Below, piece after piece: positions 8,659 to 17,621 of a DNA stretch of 64,000 bases. The notes under the pieces are model-generated. The model searched no databases, was not told where the DNA came from, and saw nothing but the letters and a program-made list of their open reading frames with translations. A program made the position numbers and the translations under genes. The stretch is from positions 1-64,000 of the forward strand of contig JBGRQD010000007.1 in NCBI GenBank assembly GCA_041725935.1. The letters are read 5' to 3'. Source of the DNA: Marivita sp041725935. Its GTDB lineage: Bacteria; Pseudomonadota; Alphaproteobacteria; Rhodobacterales; Rhodobacteraceae. The first letter of the stretch is position 1, and the number at the start of each line of letters is the position of its first letter.

Positions 8659-9870
8659 CTAGCTGTGCCAGATCTCTCGCACCAGCATGTCCGCCCCGCG
8701 GCTTGAATCGAAATCCGCCACCACGCGCGCCCGTCCGCTCTGGGCCAGGGACTGCGCCATCTGCGGGTCAGCCGCCAGCATCATCAATGCGTCGGCCAAG
8801 GCTTTCGGGTCTTGCGGCGGGACCAGCAGGCCGTCGCGGCCGGTGGTGATCAATTCAGGCACGCCCCCCGCATCGGTGCCAACGGTCGGGACTTCGCAGC
8901 TCATCGCTTCCATGTAGGCGACGCCCAAGGGTTCAGACCAACTGGCCAGCACGAACACATGCGCCGCCATCAGCTTGTCCCGCACCGCCTCGGCGCTGAT
9001 CGCACCCAGAAGCGTGACATGATCGGTCAGACCCAGATCGACGATGCGCTGCTCCAGGTCCGTGCGGTAGCCGGACCCGCCCGCATCGTCTTCGCCCGCG
9101 ATCTCGAGGTGGGTGGGCTGCCCGCCGTCGATCATCAGCCGCACCGCCTGCATCAGGTCCTGATGACCCTTGACCACGTTGAGCCGCCCACAACTGAAGA
9201 CGCGCAGCGGCTCGCCGGGCACAGGCGGCACATAGGGCGTGTCACGTCGAAAGGCGCTTGTGTCCACGCCCATCGGCTGAAGCGGCAACCGCGCAGGGAG
9301 CGCATCGCCCAACTGTCCGGGCAGGAGGTCAAGCAGCGCGCGGGTGATGACGCTGACAAAGGCAGCACCGCGCCATTTGAACCGTTGCCCGACCCCGTAA
9401 TCCTGAAGCGGGCCGTGCAGGGTCAGGCTGTAGGACAGGCTGTAGGCATGATGCGCCAGGGCGGCAATCAGCGCCGCGCGCCCGCAGGAATGGGCATGCA
9501 CATGGGTGATGCCGCGCTGCGCACAATCGCGGGCCAGCTTTGCTGCCGCAGGGGCGCTGATGATGACATCCTTGAGAAACGCCTTTGCCTCGGCCTTCGG
9601 CAGGCGCCGGGCCTCCTGCAGGATCAGACGCCACGGCAGGCGCGGCAGGATCGCGGCCAGCAACGCGGGACTGCGTGAGGCCAGATAGGTCGTGCGGGCC
9701 ATCGCCTCTTGGGACCAGCGATGCGAGATCAGACCGGCCGGTGGCACGGTGGTGCTGTAAAGCACAGGTGTGACGCCCTGCGCCTGCAACGCCGCGATTT
9801 CGCGCCAGAAAAAGATGTGGGTCTGACCGGGGAACTGCGGCACGAGGTAAGCGAATGATCTGTCCGTCAT
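8659..9870 (-). CDS. glycosyltransferase family 4 (group 1)
   Basis: This is about 403 residues with a GT-B fold. The N-terminal part begins SFAYLVPQFPGQTHIFF, with ITHVHAHSCGRAALIAALA in the acceptor half. The C-terminal half has VFSCGRLNVVKGHQDLMQA, typical of Glycos_transf_1, and SEPLGVAYMEAMSCEVP, the E-x7-E donor-binding motif. This layout is seen in exopolysaccharide and colanic-acid-type transferases. The start is uncertain: a GTG at 9882 lies 3 nt after GGGGAAC, and the ATG at 9870 is 12 nt further in. It is the last recognisable gene of the glycan cluster. Confidence 0.8.
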   Translation of the reverse strand: MTDRSFAYLVPQFPGQTHIFFWREIAALQAQGVTPVLYSTTVPPAGLISHRWSQEAMARTTYLASRSPALLAAILPRLPWRLILQEARRLPKAEAKAFLKDVIISAPAAAKLARDCAQRGITHVHAHSCGRAALIAALAHHAYSLSYSLTLHGPLQDYGVGQRFKWRGAAFVSVITRALLDLLPGQLGDALPARLPLQPMGVDTSAFRRDTPYVPPVPGEPLRVFSCGRLNVVKGHQDLMQAVRLMIDGGQPTHLEIAGEDDAGGSGYRTDLEQRIVDLGLTDHVTLLGAISAEAVRDKLMAAHVFVLASWSEPLGVAYMEAMSCEVPTVGTDAGGVPELITTGRDGLLVPPQDPKALADALMMLAADPQMAQSLAQSGRARVVADFDSSRGADMLVREIWHS

Positions 9871-9958
9871 TACGAGCGACACGTTCCCCAGACTTCGGTC
9901 TTGCCCGGACGATACGAGCGCGGGCGTGAATGTGCCAGCAATTTCTCCCGCTACGGCG

Positions 9959-10837
9959 TCAGCGCACCCGCATCAGGGCGCGTGGACGGCGCGACATCGT
10001 CAGCGATGCAGCGGCCAGCACAACCAGTGTCGCGCCCGCCATGAATCGCAGGGTCGGTGTTTCGCTAAAGGCAAAGAACCCGGCAGCGGTGGAGAGCGGC
10101 AGGCTCATATAGCCCAGCACCGACAGCACCCCCGCATCGCCGTTGAAATGCGCCCGCAGGAAACAGGCCTGCGCTGATTGGGCGAACACCCCGATTGCCA
10201 GCAGAGGCACAAGATGATCCGACGGGATCGGTTGCCAGGACCAGAGCGCGAATGGCAGGGTGCAGAGCCCAAGTCCCACGGTGTAGAACGCCATCAGCAC
10301 GATCGTGGGCGTGGCGCGCAACCTGCGGGTGACGATCACCGCACCCGACCCGGTCAAAACGACCAGCGCCAGCGCCATCAACCCCGGACCAAGCGTGGTG
10401 CCATCCGGGTCGATGGCGATCAGCACGCCCAACATGGCGACAATTGCGGCCAGCCATTGCCCACCGGTGACCCGTTCCCGCAGCAGAAGAGCGGCGAGCA
10501 CCATGACCACCAGCGGACGGGTGAAATTCATCGTTGTGAACAGCGCCAGAGGCACACGGGCGATGGCGAAATAGCTCGCGGTCAGCGTGGCCGCGCTCAG
10601 CCCGACGCGCAGCACTTGCAGGGGCAGGTCCGGCACCTGCGTGAAACTGTGTCGGTTGCGCAGAATCCACGGGAGCAACAGCACCAACCCGATCCCGGCC
10701 CGCAGGAACACGATCTGCGCGACCGGGTAGCCCAGCCCAAGCGCCTTGACGATGCCCAGCGCCCAGATGTTCAGCGCCATATCCGCCAACAGCCACGCAC
10801 CGCCCCTGACATTGTCACGCGGCGCGTCTGGGTTCAT
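9959..10837 (-). CDS. DMT-superfamily transporter (EamA family)
   Basis: This is a 292-residue inner-membrane protein with about ten hydrophobic segments in two EamA repeats; one runs from GAWLLADMALNIWALG, and the second repeat begins near LMALALVVLTGSGAV. NFTRPLVVMVLAALLLRERV is the conserved end of repeat 1. The ATG at 10837 overlaps the stop of the upstream deacetylase gene (ATGA), so the two are translationally coupled; longer in-frame starts would lie inside that gene. It is third in the ROK-deacetylase-DMT operon. Family members mostly export or exchange small metabolites, so it could release a product or intermediate of the pathway next door. The substrate is unknown. Confidence 0.8.
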   Translation of the reverse strand: MNPDAPRDNVRGGAWLLADMALNIWALGIVKALGLGYPVAQIVFLRAGIGLVLLLPWILRNRHSFTQVPDLPLQVLRVGLSAATLTASYFAIARVPLALFTTMNFTRPLVVMVLAALLLRERVTGGQWLAAIVAMLGVLIAIDPDGTTLGPGLMALALVVLTGSGAVIVTRRLRATPTIVLMAFYTVGLGLCTLPFALWSWQPIPSDHLVPLLAIGVFAQSAQACFLRAHFNGDAGVLSVLGYMSLPLSTAAGFFAFSETPTLRFMAGATLVVLAAASLTMSRRPRALMRVR

Positions 10838-13167
10838 CGGCGCGGGGCGATCAGGTTCGCCATCAGGCGGAAGGCGCCGGGCACCAGCCGCGCCATCTGG
10901 GTGTGCAGGACAAGGCTGCAATGGGTGTGCCGCCCCTTTCCGATCTCGGCGGTTAAGAGCCCACCTTTCAACGGCTCTTCTCCGGGGTCGGACATGGACA
11001 GCAGCGGCGAATAGGCGTCATCCCAGCTTTTGGCAAAATAGAGACCGCGCTCCTTGACCCAACCCTGCCAGTCCGCGTCGGTGATGCGGTTTGGTTCGGA
11101 CAGCAGCGGATGGTCGGTCAGATGGGTGACGTCGGCCTCTGCATCTGTCACACGCCAGCGCAGCGACGGTTGCCCGATTTCGAGCCTTCGCGGCGGAACA
11201 GTCTCTGGATCCCAGTTGTCCCATGGTCGGTGATAAAGGGTCAGGAGCGTGCCGCCATTCTCGACCCAGTCCCGCAGGCGGGGCATCTCCGACACCAGCC
11301 CGTCGCGGAACCGCAGCGCGAAAATGCCGATCACGAGAGTATCGAACTTGTCCAGCGCGTCGTCGCTGGTGATCTGATCGTCGCTCAGCACCGTCACATC
11401 GACGCCCAGCGCGTTCAGCCATTCGGCCACGGCGTCATGCCCGCTGCCGATATAGCCGACCTTGGCCGCAGGCAGCGCCACGTCCAGCACCCGCACGGTC
11501 AGCGCGGCGGGTCGGGCATGGACCGTTGGATCGACATGGTCATGGGAAATGCGCTGTTCGGTCATGGCCGGGGCATCCCCGACAAACAGCGGTAGGGTAT
11601 AGAGCCCGGGCTCCGGGTCATCCGGCAGCATGACCTCGACACCGCCCGACACCTGCCGCGTGGTCCAGCCATCGGGCAGATCGAAAGTCACGCGACGGCC
11701 TGCCGGGCTGACATCGGCAATCCCGACAGGAACGCTGCGCTTGGGCGTTTTCAGGTTGATCAGAGCCGCATCCGGCGCGATCAGCGCGGCGCGATCCGGC
11801 AGGATCACCGGCGGTGTCTCGAACGGCACCGCGACCGTTGCTGTCTCGAGCTGAATCTCGATGCGGGGCAACGGGGGATCGGCTGGGTCGTATTCAGGGC
11901 GGTACGGATCGGTCTGGTTGGCGTTGGACGTAATGGTGATCCGACCGTCCTCTACTGACCAGCCATAGGGCAGCGCAAGGCTGTGGCTGCCCGCCTCGGC
12001 CGCGCCGGGGTCGAATTCGACCGTCACATCGGTGGTGTCGCCGGGACGCAGCCACGTCTGACCCGTGCGCGCGCGGGCTTCGACACCAAGGGCGAGCCGC
12101 AGGACATGGGCAAGCTGGCGGTGCTTTGCAGCCAGCCGGTGGGCAATATGCGCAGGGGCATCAACCTCTGCCAACTGGACGTGCTTGAGCGCGTTCTGTG
12201 CCGTCACCGCCATATGGGTGACATGCGGGTAGGCGGATATGGTCTCGGTGATATGGCCATGCGCCGCCAGGAGGTGATCCGCGATCTCGGGCGCGTCATC
12301 TGCCAGATCGGCAAGGGTTTGCGGCAGGCCCGCGCCCAGCGCGTCATCCGGCCCGTCCACATGGCTGACGGCAAGGTGCAGGGGCCAGTCCTTGCCCGGA
12401 CCGGCAGGCACCCAGCGCCCCATGCCCTGCGTCCGGTGACAGGCGCGCGACATCTGGCCGATGCGGGCATAGCTCCAGCCGGACATCGGGTCTTTGCCTG
12501 CGCCGTTGACGGTCAGTGTCGCCTCGGGCGGGGGCAAATCGTCGTCATAGGCCTGACCGGCACCGGACCATGCGGGCAGGTACATCTTGGACACCTGCCA
12601 GATCGGCAGGTTCGACGGGAAATCGAGATCGCCCGCAGCGGTCATGACCTCATGCGCGGCTTGCGTCATGGCGCGGTGGTGGCCGTGCTGGCCGGGCACA
12701 TCAAGGAAGGTGGGCAGGATGATATCCGGGCGGTCGGTGCGCACAATCTCCACAAAGCGGTGCAAGAGGTGATCGTGCCCCCAGATGCCCATCGTCTCTT
12801 CGCCGCTTTTCGAAAACCGGAAATCCCGGATCGAGTCGTCAGGCGAGGTGCCGTGCCAATAGAGCCGCATGTTCAGGAGGTCGCAGGCACGTTCCATCTC
12901 GCGGGTGCGCAGCGCGCCCAGCGCAGGGCCGCTTTCGGTGCCGATGTCGTTCTGCCCGCCTTCGCCCCGGGTGGAGCACGCATAGCTGAGGTTGATACCG
13001 TCACGCAGCCCGATGGCGGCAAGCAGCGCGGTGGTCTCGTCGTCGGGATGCGCGCCGGTGTTCATCAGCCGCACCACCGATTGCAGCGGACGCAGCGCCC
13101 ACCACAGGTCAAGCACGCGCGGGTGCATCCGGGTCTGTTCGAGGCGGGTCTGGTCTTGGGTCGGCAT
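10834..13167 (-). CDS. PIG-L (LmbE-type) deacetylase with long C-terminal extension
   Basis: This is a 777-residue protein. The N-terminal 270 residues are a PIG-L/LmbE zinc-dependent N-deacetylase domain: GAHPDDE (38-44) binds the metal, CSTRGEGGQN follows, and GQHGHHRAM near 165 supplies the third ligand region. Relatives remove acetyl groups from GlcNAc-type sugars. Most are 220-300 residues, so about 500 residues are extra. These include beta-rich segments and a C-terminal Rossmann-like region (VGYIGSGHDAVAEWLNALGV, then FDTLVIGIFAL) resembling a class I glutamine-amidotransferase-like fold. No signal peptide is seen. GAGGT lies 5 nt upstream of the start, 3 nt after the ROK gene. Context suggests it acts on the compound imported by the divergent ABC transporter. 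Confidence 0.8.
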   Translation of the reverse strand: MPTQDQTRLEQTRMHPRVLDLWWALRPLQSVVRLMNTGAHPDDETTALLAAIGLRDGINLSYACSTRGEGGQNDIGTESGPALGALRTREMERACDLLNMRLYWHGTSPDDSIRDFRFSKSGEETMGIWGHDHLLHRFVEIVRTDRPDIILPTFLDVPGQHGHHRAMTQAAHEVMTAAGDLDFPSNLPIWQVSKMYLPAWSGAGQAYDDDLPPPEATLTVNGAGKDPMSGWSYARIGQMSRACHRTQGMGRWVPAGPGKDWPLHLAVSHVDGPDDALGAGLPQTLADLADDAPEIADHLLAAHGHITETISAYPHVTHMAVTAQNALKHVQLAEVDAPAHIAHRLAAKHRQLAHVLRLALGVEARARTGQTWLRPGDTTDVTVEFDPGAAEAGSHSLALPYGWSVEDGRITITSNANQTDPYRPEYDPADPPLPRIEIQLETATVAVPFETPPVILPDRAALIAPDAALINLKTPKRSVPVGIADVSPAGRRVTFDLPDGWTTRQVSGGVEVMLPDDPEPGLYTLPLFVGDAPAMTEQRISHDHVDPTVHARPAALTVRVLDVALPAAKVGYIGSGHDAVAEWLNALGVDVTVLSDDQITSDDALDKFDTLVIGIFALRFRDGLVSEMPRLRDWVENGGTLLTLYHRPWDNWDPETVPPRRLEIGQPSLRWRVTDAEADVTHLTDHPLLSEPNRITDADWQGWVKERGLYFAKSWDDAYSPLLSMSDPGEEPLKGGLLTAEIGKGRHTHCSLVLHTQMARLVPGAFRLMANLIAPRR

Positions 13168-13170
13168 GGG

Positions 13171-14346
13171 TTACCTCGCTTCGGCGATGGTGGGTGTAAA
13201 GGCCTGGTGCAGCACGAGGGCGGCGGCACCCAGCGTTGCGGTCATGCGACCTGACGTGCCGCGCATCAAACGTGGATGCACGCGGTCCGGCCGGTTGGAG
13301 ACAGAGCGTTCGGGCAGCACCGTGCGGCCGATGATGTGATCCAGAAGCACATCCGGCATCGCACCGCCAAGGATCACGGTTTCCGGATCGAACAGGTTTT
13401 CAATGATCGACAGCGCCGCGGAGAGCGCCTGCGCCGCCTGATCCAGCCACAGCATCAGATGCCGATTTGTGCTGGAATAGAGACTGATGAGATCGTCCAT
13501 GGTTGTGACATCCATGCCCTGCCGGGCAAGACAGGCTTGCACCGACAAACGACTGGTCGCGCTTTCGAGTTCCACCGGTCGCCCGTCGACAAGCACCGGA
13601 ATGTGGCCGATCTCTCCGGCATTGCCGAACGCGCCTTGCAGGATCTGCCCGTTCTGAACAAGGCCGAGGCCGAGCCCCTGTCCGAAATAGAGATAGGCGA
13701 AATCGTCCAGACCGCGCGCGACGCCGTTCATCCGTTCGGCCATCGCGGCTGCGTTGGCGTCGTTCTCGACAAAGACGGGGAGGTTCAGCGCATTTGCGAA
13801 GATCTCGGCGGGATCGGCGATGTTCCAGCCGGGAAGCTCGGACGCGGTGCCGGTCAGGCCGGTGTCGCCAAAGGGGCCGGGCATGACGATCCCTGCGCCC
13901 ATGAGCATGTGTCTCTGCACCTGCGTTTGCGACAGCGCGTGATCGAGTTGGGCACAAACAGTGTCGAGGATCACGCCTTTGGTCGGGTCTTTCAGCGGTG
14001 TGCGATGCGTGAGGATCGGGGTTCCCACCAGATCGACCAGCGCGGTGAACATGGCGGTGGGCCGCACCTCGACCCCAAAGGCGTAACCGCCACCGGGCCT
14101 GATGGCATATTGCTGCACCGGCAGGCCGCGCCCGGCGCTGCGCACCCCCTGTTCGACCAGCAGCCCTTCGGCCAGCAGATCAGAGATGATGTTCGACACC
14201 GCTTGCGTGGACAGCCCAGAGGCGCGGGCGATTTCGGCGCGCCCGATGGTGCCGGAATGGCGCACCGCCCGCAGAACCAACTGTTTGTTGTGGCTGCGCG
14301 CGCGTTCGGGATTCGCGCCAAGTTTCGGTTTCAGCGTCGTGACCAT
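13171..14346 (-). CDS. ROK-family transcriptional repressor
   Basis: This is about 391 residues, the usual length for NagC/XylR-type regulators. A winged helix-turn-helix is visible near the start (GTIGRAEIARASGLSTQAVSN), followed by a ROK sugar-kinase-like domain with VFVENDANAAAMAE and GQGLGLGLVQNGQI. The C-terminal domain has DPETVILGGAMPD. The zinc-binding cysteine cluster usual in ROK proteins (GCxGCxE type) is not evident. An in-frame GTG at 14376 would lengthen the protein by 10 residues, but it sits within a 6-5-6 inverted repeat that looks like the operator, so the ATG at 14346 is preferred. It heads the leftward operon and faces the ABC-transporter operon, so it is the likely regulator of both. 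Confidence 0.85.
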   Translation of the reverse strand: MVTTLKPKLGANPERARSHNKQLVLRAVRHSGTIGRAEIARASGLSTQAVSNIISDLLAEGLLVEQGVRSAGRGLPVQQYAIRPGGGYAFGVEVRPTAMFTALVDLVGTPILTHRTPLKDPTKGVILDTVCAQLDHALSQTQVQRHMLMGAGIVMPGPFGDTGLTGTASELPGWNIADPAEIFANALNLPVFVENDANAAAMAERMNGVARGLDDFAYLYFGQGLGLGLVQNGQILQGAFGNAGEIGHIPVLVDGRPVELESATSRLSVQACLARQGMDVTTMDDLISLYSSTNRHLMLWLDQAAQALSAALSIIENLFDPETVILGGAMPDVLLDHIIGRTVLPERSVSNRPDRVHPRLMRGTSGRMTATLGAAALVLHQAFTPTIAEAR

Positions 14347-14374
14347 GCCTTCGCTTAGCGCACCAAACTTGAAC

Positions 14375-14391
14375 ACTCAAGAAAGTTGAGT
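14375..14391. promoter_or_regulatory. putative ROK operator
   Basis: The inverted repeat ACTCAA-GAAAG-TTGAGT has perfect 6-bp arms and lies in the divergent gap between the ROK regulator gene and the binding-protein gene. It overlaps the alternative GTG start of the regulator and is 74 bp upstream of the transporter operon start. Operator function is inferred from symmetry and position. Confidence 0.5.
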
Positions 14392-14464
14392 TAACGCTTG
14401 GAGATTGACCGGTCCCGAACAAGAATGGGCTGGCGTTTCAACAGATCTCAACAGGGAGAGGTCC

Positions 14465-15733
14465 ATGACATTCTTCAACGTCAAAGCATTGGCCGTTGCG
14501 ACAGCAACCAGCGCCGCTGCGCTTTTCAGCACTGCCGCACAGGCGGTGGAAATCGAATACTGGCAATACTTCTTCGACGCTCGGGTCGAGGCGATGGAAA
14601 CACTGATCGAAAACTTCCAGGCGGCAAATCCGGATATCACGGTCAAGATGACCCATTTCCCCTACGCAGATTACCGCACCAAGGTCGCGGCAGCGATCCC
14701 GGCCGGCGAAGGCCCGGATGTGGTGCAACTGTTCTACGGATGGCTGAACGATTACGTGGCCGCCGACCTGATCCAGCCGCTTCCGGCGGATGTGTTCCCG
14801 GCAAGCAAGATCGACGCCGAATTCTTTCCGATGGTTCAGGCCATGAAGGAGGGCGACCAATACTGGGCGCTGCCCACGGCCGTGCGGTCGCTGGCACTGT
14901 TCTACAACGAACGCCTGCTGGAGGAAGCCGGGGTCGAGCCGCCGACCACGCTGGACGAGATGATCGCCGCCGCACAGGCGATGACCAAGCGCGATGGCGC
15001 GGGAAACCTCACGCAGGTGGGCATGACCGCCGGCATGACCGCGCAGGATCACCACTGGTGGCGCGAAGGTCTGGTGCGGCAGTTCGGCGGTGAACCTTAC
15101 GTCGATGATTACCAGACGGTGAACTACAACACCGAGGCCGGTCTCGAGGCGCTGAATTTCTATTCGAGCCTCTTCACGGGGGACGACGCCGTGACGTCGA
15201 TCGGGTTCATGGACGAGCCACAGGCTGCCTTCAAGGCTGGTCGCGCGGGTCTGCACATCGACGGGTCGTTCCGCATCGGGTCGCTTGACGGCACGCGCGG
15301 TCTTGAATGGGGTGTGACCGAGCTTCCGGCGACGGCGGATGGCACGCAGTCGAACTATGCGTCCTACTGGGTGAATGCGATCACCACCAAGGCGGAAGGC
15401 GAGAAATACGACGCTGCGGTCAAGTTCATGGAGTACATCACCGGGGACGAGGCGATGCAGGTCTGGCTGGACGTGGTCGGTGAACTGCCCGCCAAGCCTT
15501 CGGTCGGCATGACCGAGGAAAACGCCAGCGACCCGGTCTTTGGCTCGTTCATCCGGGGGCTGGAATATGCCCACACAACCAAGTTCGCCAATGAAAGCGG
15601 CCAGCGTCAGGTGATGGTGGAAATGGTCGAGCGCATGACCCTTCAGGGCATGAGTGCCGAGGACAGTCTTGCGGTCGCAGCCGAGGCCGAACAGAAGATC
15701 CTCGACGACTATTACAAGAGCGCGTCGAACTGA
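14465..15733 (+). CDS. ABC transporter substrate-binding protein, carbohydrate type (family 1)
   Basis: This is a 422-residue periplasmic protein. A signal peptide of about 27 residues ends in TAAQA before VEIEYWQYF. AAIPAGEGPDVVQLFYGW is the typical SBP_bac_1 segment, and LPTAVRSLALFYNERLLEEAG is the conserved ligand-domain motif. The ATG at 14465 is preceded by AGGGAGAGG; the longer in-frame start at 14405 would bury the signal peptide. It is the first gene of the rightward operon. A strong hairpin after the stop probably keeps it more abundant than the downstream permeases. Sugar or sugar-derivative specificity is inferred from the family; the actual ligand is unknown. Confidence 0.88.
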   Translation: MTFFNVKALAVATATSAAALFSTAAQAVEIEYWQYFFDARVEAMETLIENFQAANPDITVKMTHFPYADYRTKVAAAIPAGEGPDVVQLFYGWLNDYVAADLIQPLPADVFPASKIDAEFFPMVQAMKEGDQYWALPTAVRSLALFYNERLLEEAGVEPPTTLDEMIAAAQAMTKRDGAGNLTQVGMTAGMTAQDHHWWREGLVRQFGGEPYVDDYQTVNYNTEAGLEALNFYSSLFTGDDAVTSIGFMDEPQAAFKAGRAGLHIDGSFRIGSLDGTRGLEWGVTELPATADGTQSNYASYWVNAITTKAEGEKYDAAVKFMEYITGDEAMQVWLDVVGELPAKPSVGMTEENASDPVFGSFIRGLEYAHTTKFANESGQRQVMVEMVERMTLQGMSAEDSLAVAAEAEQKILDDYYKSASN

Positions 15734-15744
15734 TCGCACGAAAC

Positions 15745-15783
15745 GGACGCCCCGGACGCCTTTGGGCCGGGGTGTCCCCTTTT
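15745..15783 (+). terminator. attenuator hairpin between binding protein and permease
   Basis: An 11-bp stem, GGACGCCCCGG with CCGGGGTGTCC (one G-T pair), is followed by CCTTTT. It lies 11 bp after the binding-protein stop and 12 bp before the next start. Partial termination here would raise binding protein over permease. Confidence 0.6.
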
Positions 15784-15794
15784 CGGACACAGGC

Positions 15795-16682
15795 ATGTAT
15801 CGCAATCTGACCATCCGGCAGAAACAGATCGTCTGGGCATGGGCGTTCCTCGCCGTTCCGATCCTGTTCTACACGGTGATCCGGTTCTACCCGACGGGCA
15901 ACGCCATCCTGATCAGCTTTCAGGACTGGAACCTGCTGGGTGACCGGACATGGACAGGGATGGACAACTACCAGACGCTGTTCGCAGACCCGGTGTTCTG
16001 GAAGGTGTTCAAGAACACGTTTGTCTATCTGCTGATCGGCACACCTGTCAGCCTGATCATTTCCTTCATCATTGCCTATCACCTTGATCAGGTGCGGTTC
16101 ATGCACGGGTTTCTGCGCATGCTCTATTTCCTGCCCTTCATGACCAGCGCCGTGGCGATGGCCTGGGTCTGGCGGTGGTTCTACCAACCGGTTCCGGTGG
16201 GGTTGTTCAACAACGTGCTGGCGAGCATGGGCATCCCGCAATTTCCCTTCCTGCAATCAACGACATGGGCGCTGCCTTCGGTTCTGGCACCGGCAGTCTG
16301 GGCCGGGCTTGGGTTTCAGGTGATCATCTTCATGGCCGGGCTGCGCGCCATCCCGCGCAGCTACTACGAGGCGGCGCGGATCGACGGCGTGTCATGGTGG
16401 ACGGTGCTGTGGGAGATCACGTTGCCACTGTTGAAACCCACCATCGTGTTTATCGTGGTGTTCAGTTCCATCGGGTTTTTGCGCATCTTTGACCACGTCT
16501 TCAACATGACGACGAACAATCCTGGCGGGCCGCTCAATTCGACCAAGCCACTGGTCCTCATGATCTACGAAACCGCGTTCAGTTCCTTCGACATGGGATA
16601 TGCGGCAGCGCAGACGGTGGTATTGTTCCTTGTCCTGCTCGTGGTCAGCATGATCCAGCTGCGCCTGTTGAGGGACAGCTGA
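15795..16682 (+). CDS. ABC transporter permease, sugar type (MalF/UgpA-like)
   Basis: This is a 295-residue inner-membrane protein with about six transmembrane segments. The EAA loop that contacts the ATPase is YYEAARIDGVSWWTVLWEIT. FLPFMTSAVAMAWVWRWFYQP is a typical family segment. The ATG at 15795 is chosen over the in-frame start at 15654, which would overlap the preceding gene. The ribosome binding site is weak (AGGC directly before the ATG), so translation may depend on the upstream gene. It pairs with the next permease, whose start overlaps its stop by one base (TGATG). Confidence 0.9.
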   Translation: MYRNLTIRQKQIVWAWAFLAVPILFYTVIRFYPTGNAILISFQDWNLLGDRTWTGMDNYQTLFADPVFWKVFKNTFVYLLIGTPVSLIISFIIAYHLDQVRFMHGFLRMLYFLPFMTSAVAMAWVWRWFYQPVPVGLFNNVLASMGIPQFPFLQSTTWALPSVLAPAVWAGLGFQVIIFMAGLRAIPRSYYEAARIDGVSWWTVLWEITLPLLKPTIVFIVVFSSIGFLRIFDHVFNMTTNNPGGPLNSTKPLVLMIYETAFSSFDMGYAAAQTVVLFLVLLVVSMIQLRLLRDS

Positions 16683-17557
16683 TGGCTGTCACCGAAATCC
16701 GCCCGACGACCGACGCGCTGCTCAAGACGGACGCGCCGAAGAAGCCCGCGAACATGGGGCAGATCCTGCGCTGGGCGCTGCTGTTTCTGGGTGGCGTGGC
16801 GATGGTCATGCCCATCGCCTACATGATCTCGACCTCGCTGAAATGGCCGCATGAGGTGTATAACCTCAAGCTGATCCCAGACGAGCCGCATCTGGAAAAC
16901 TACACCTATGTGCTCGAGGACGGGCGGTTCTACTGGTGGTTCCTCAATTCGATGATCATCGCGGTGATTACGACGGTCTGTAACGTGATCTTCGACTCGC
17001 TGGTGGGCTATACGCTGTGCAAGTTCCGCTTTCCGGGTCGCTACATCGTGTTCATCGCGATCCTGTCGACCCTGATGATCCCAACCGAGATGCTGGTGAT
17101 CCCGTGGTACCTGATGAGCCAGCAATTCGGGTGGCTGGACACCTATTGGGGCATCATGTTCCCCGGCCTGATGACGGCCTTCGGCACCTTCCTGATGAAG
17201 CAGTTTTTCGAGACCGTGCCGGACGACTTCATCGAAGCGGCGCGGATCGACGGGCTGAACGAGTTGCAGATCTGGTGGACCGTGGCGATGCCGCTGGTCA
17301 AGCCGGCGCTGGCGGCGTTGGCGATCTTTGTGTTCCTGGGCAACTGGACCGCGTTCATCTGGCCGTTGATCGTGACCAATTCCGTCGAGATGTATACCCT
17401 GCCCGTGGGCCTGTCGTCCTTTGGCGACGAGGCGGATGTGGCGTGGGAGCTAATCATGACGGGGGCTGCGATTTCGACCATTCCGACGCTGATCGTGTTC
17501 CTGATCTTCCAGCGCTACATCATCCAGGGTGTGGTGATGGCGGGGCTCAAGGGGTGA
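16682..17557 (+). CDS. ABC transporter permease, sugar type (MalG/UgpE-like)
   Basis: This is a 291-residue inner-membrane protein, second permease of the transporter. Its EAA loop is FIEAARIDGLNELQIWWTVA, and six hydrophobic segments are visible. LNSMIIAVITTVCNVIFDSL is a typical membrane segment of this subfamily. Its ATG overlaps the previous stop by one base, so the two permeases are translationally coupled and should form a heterodimer. The next gene of the operon is an ArgH-superfamily lyase rather than the ATPase, which is unusual for this transporter type. Confidence 0.9.
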   Translation: MAVTEIRPTTDALLKTDAPKKPANMGQILRWALLFLGGVAMVMPIAYMISTSLKWPHEVYNLKLIPDEPHLENYTYVLEDGRFYWWFLNSMIIAVITTVCNVIFDSLVGYTLCKFRFPGRYIVFIAILSTLMIPTEMLVIPWYLMSQQFGWLDTYWGIMFPGLMTAFGTFLMKQFFETVPDDFIEAARIDGLNELQIWWTVAMPLVKPALAALAIFVFLGNWTAFIWPLIVTNSVEMYTLPVGLSSFGDEADVAWELIMTGAAISTIPTLIVFLIFQRYIIQGVVMAGLKG

Positions 17558-17621
17558 GCGTGGTCTTTCTGAGTTCGGTCGCGTTTGCGTATTTGGAAAG
17601 AGAAGAAGCAGGGGGCGGTGC

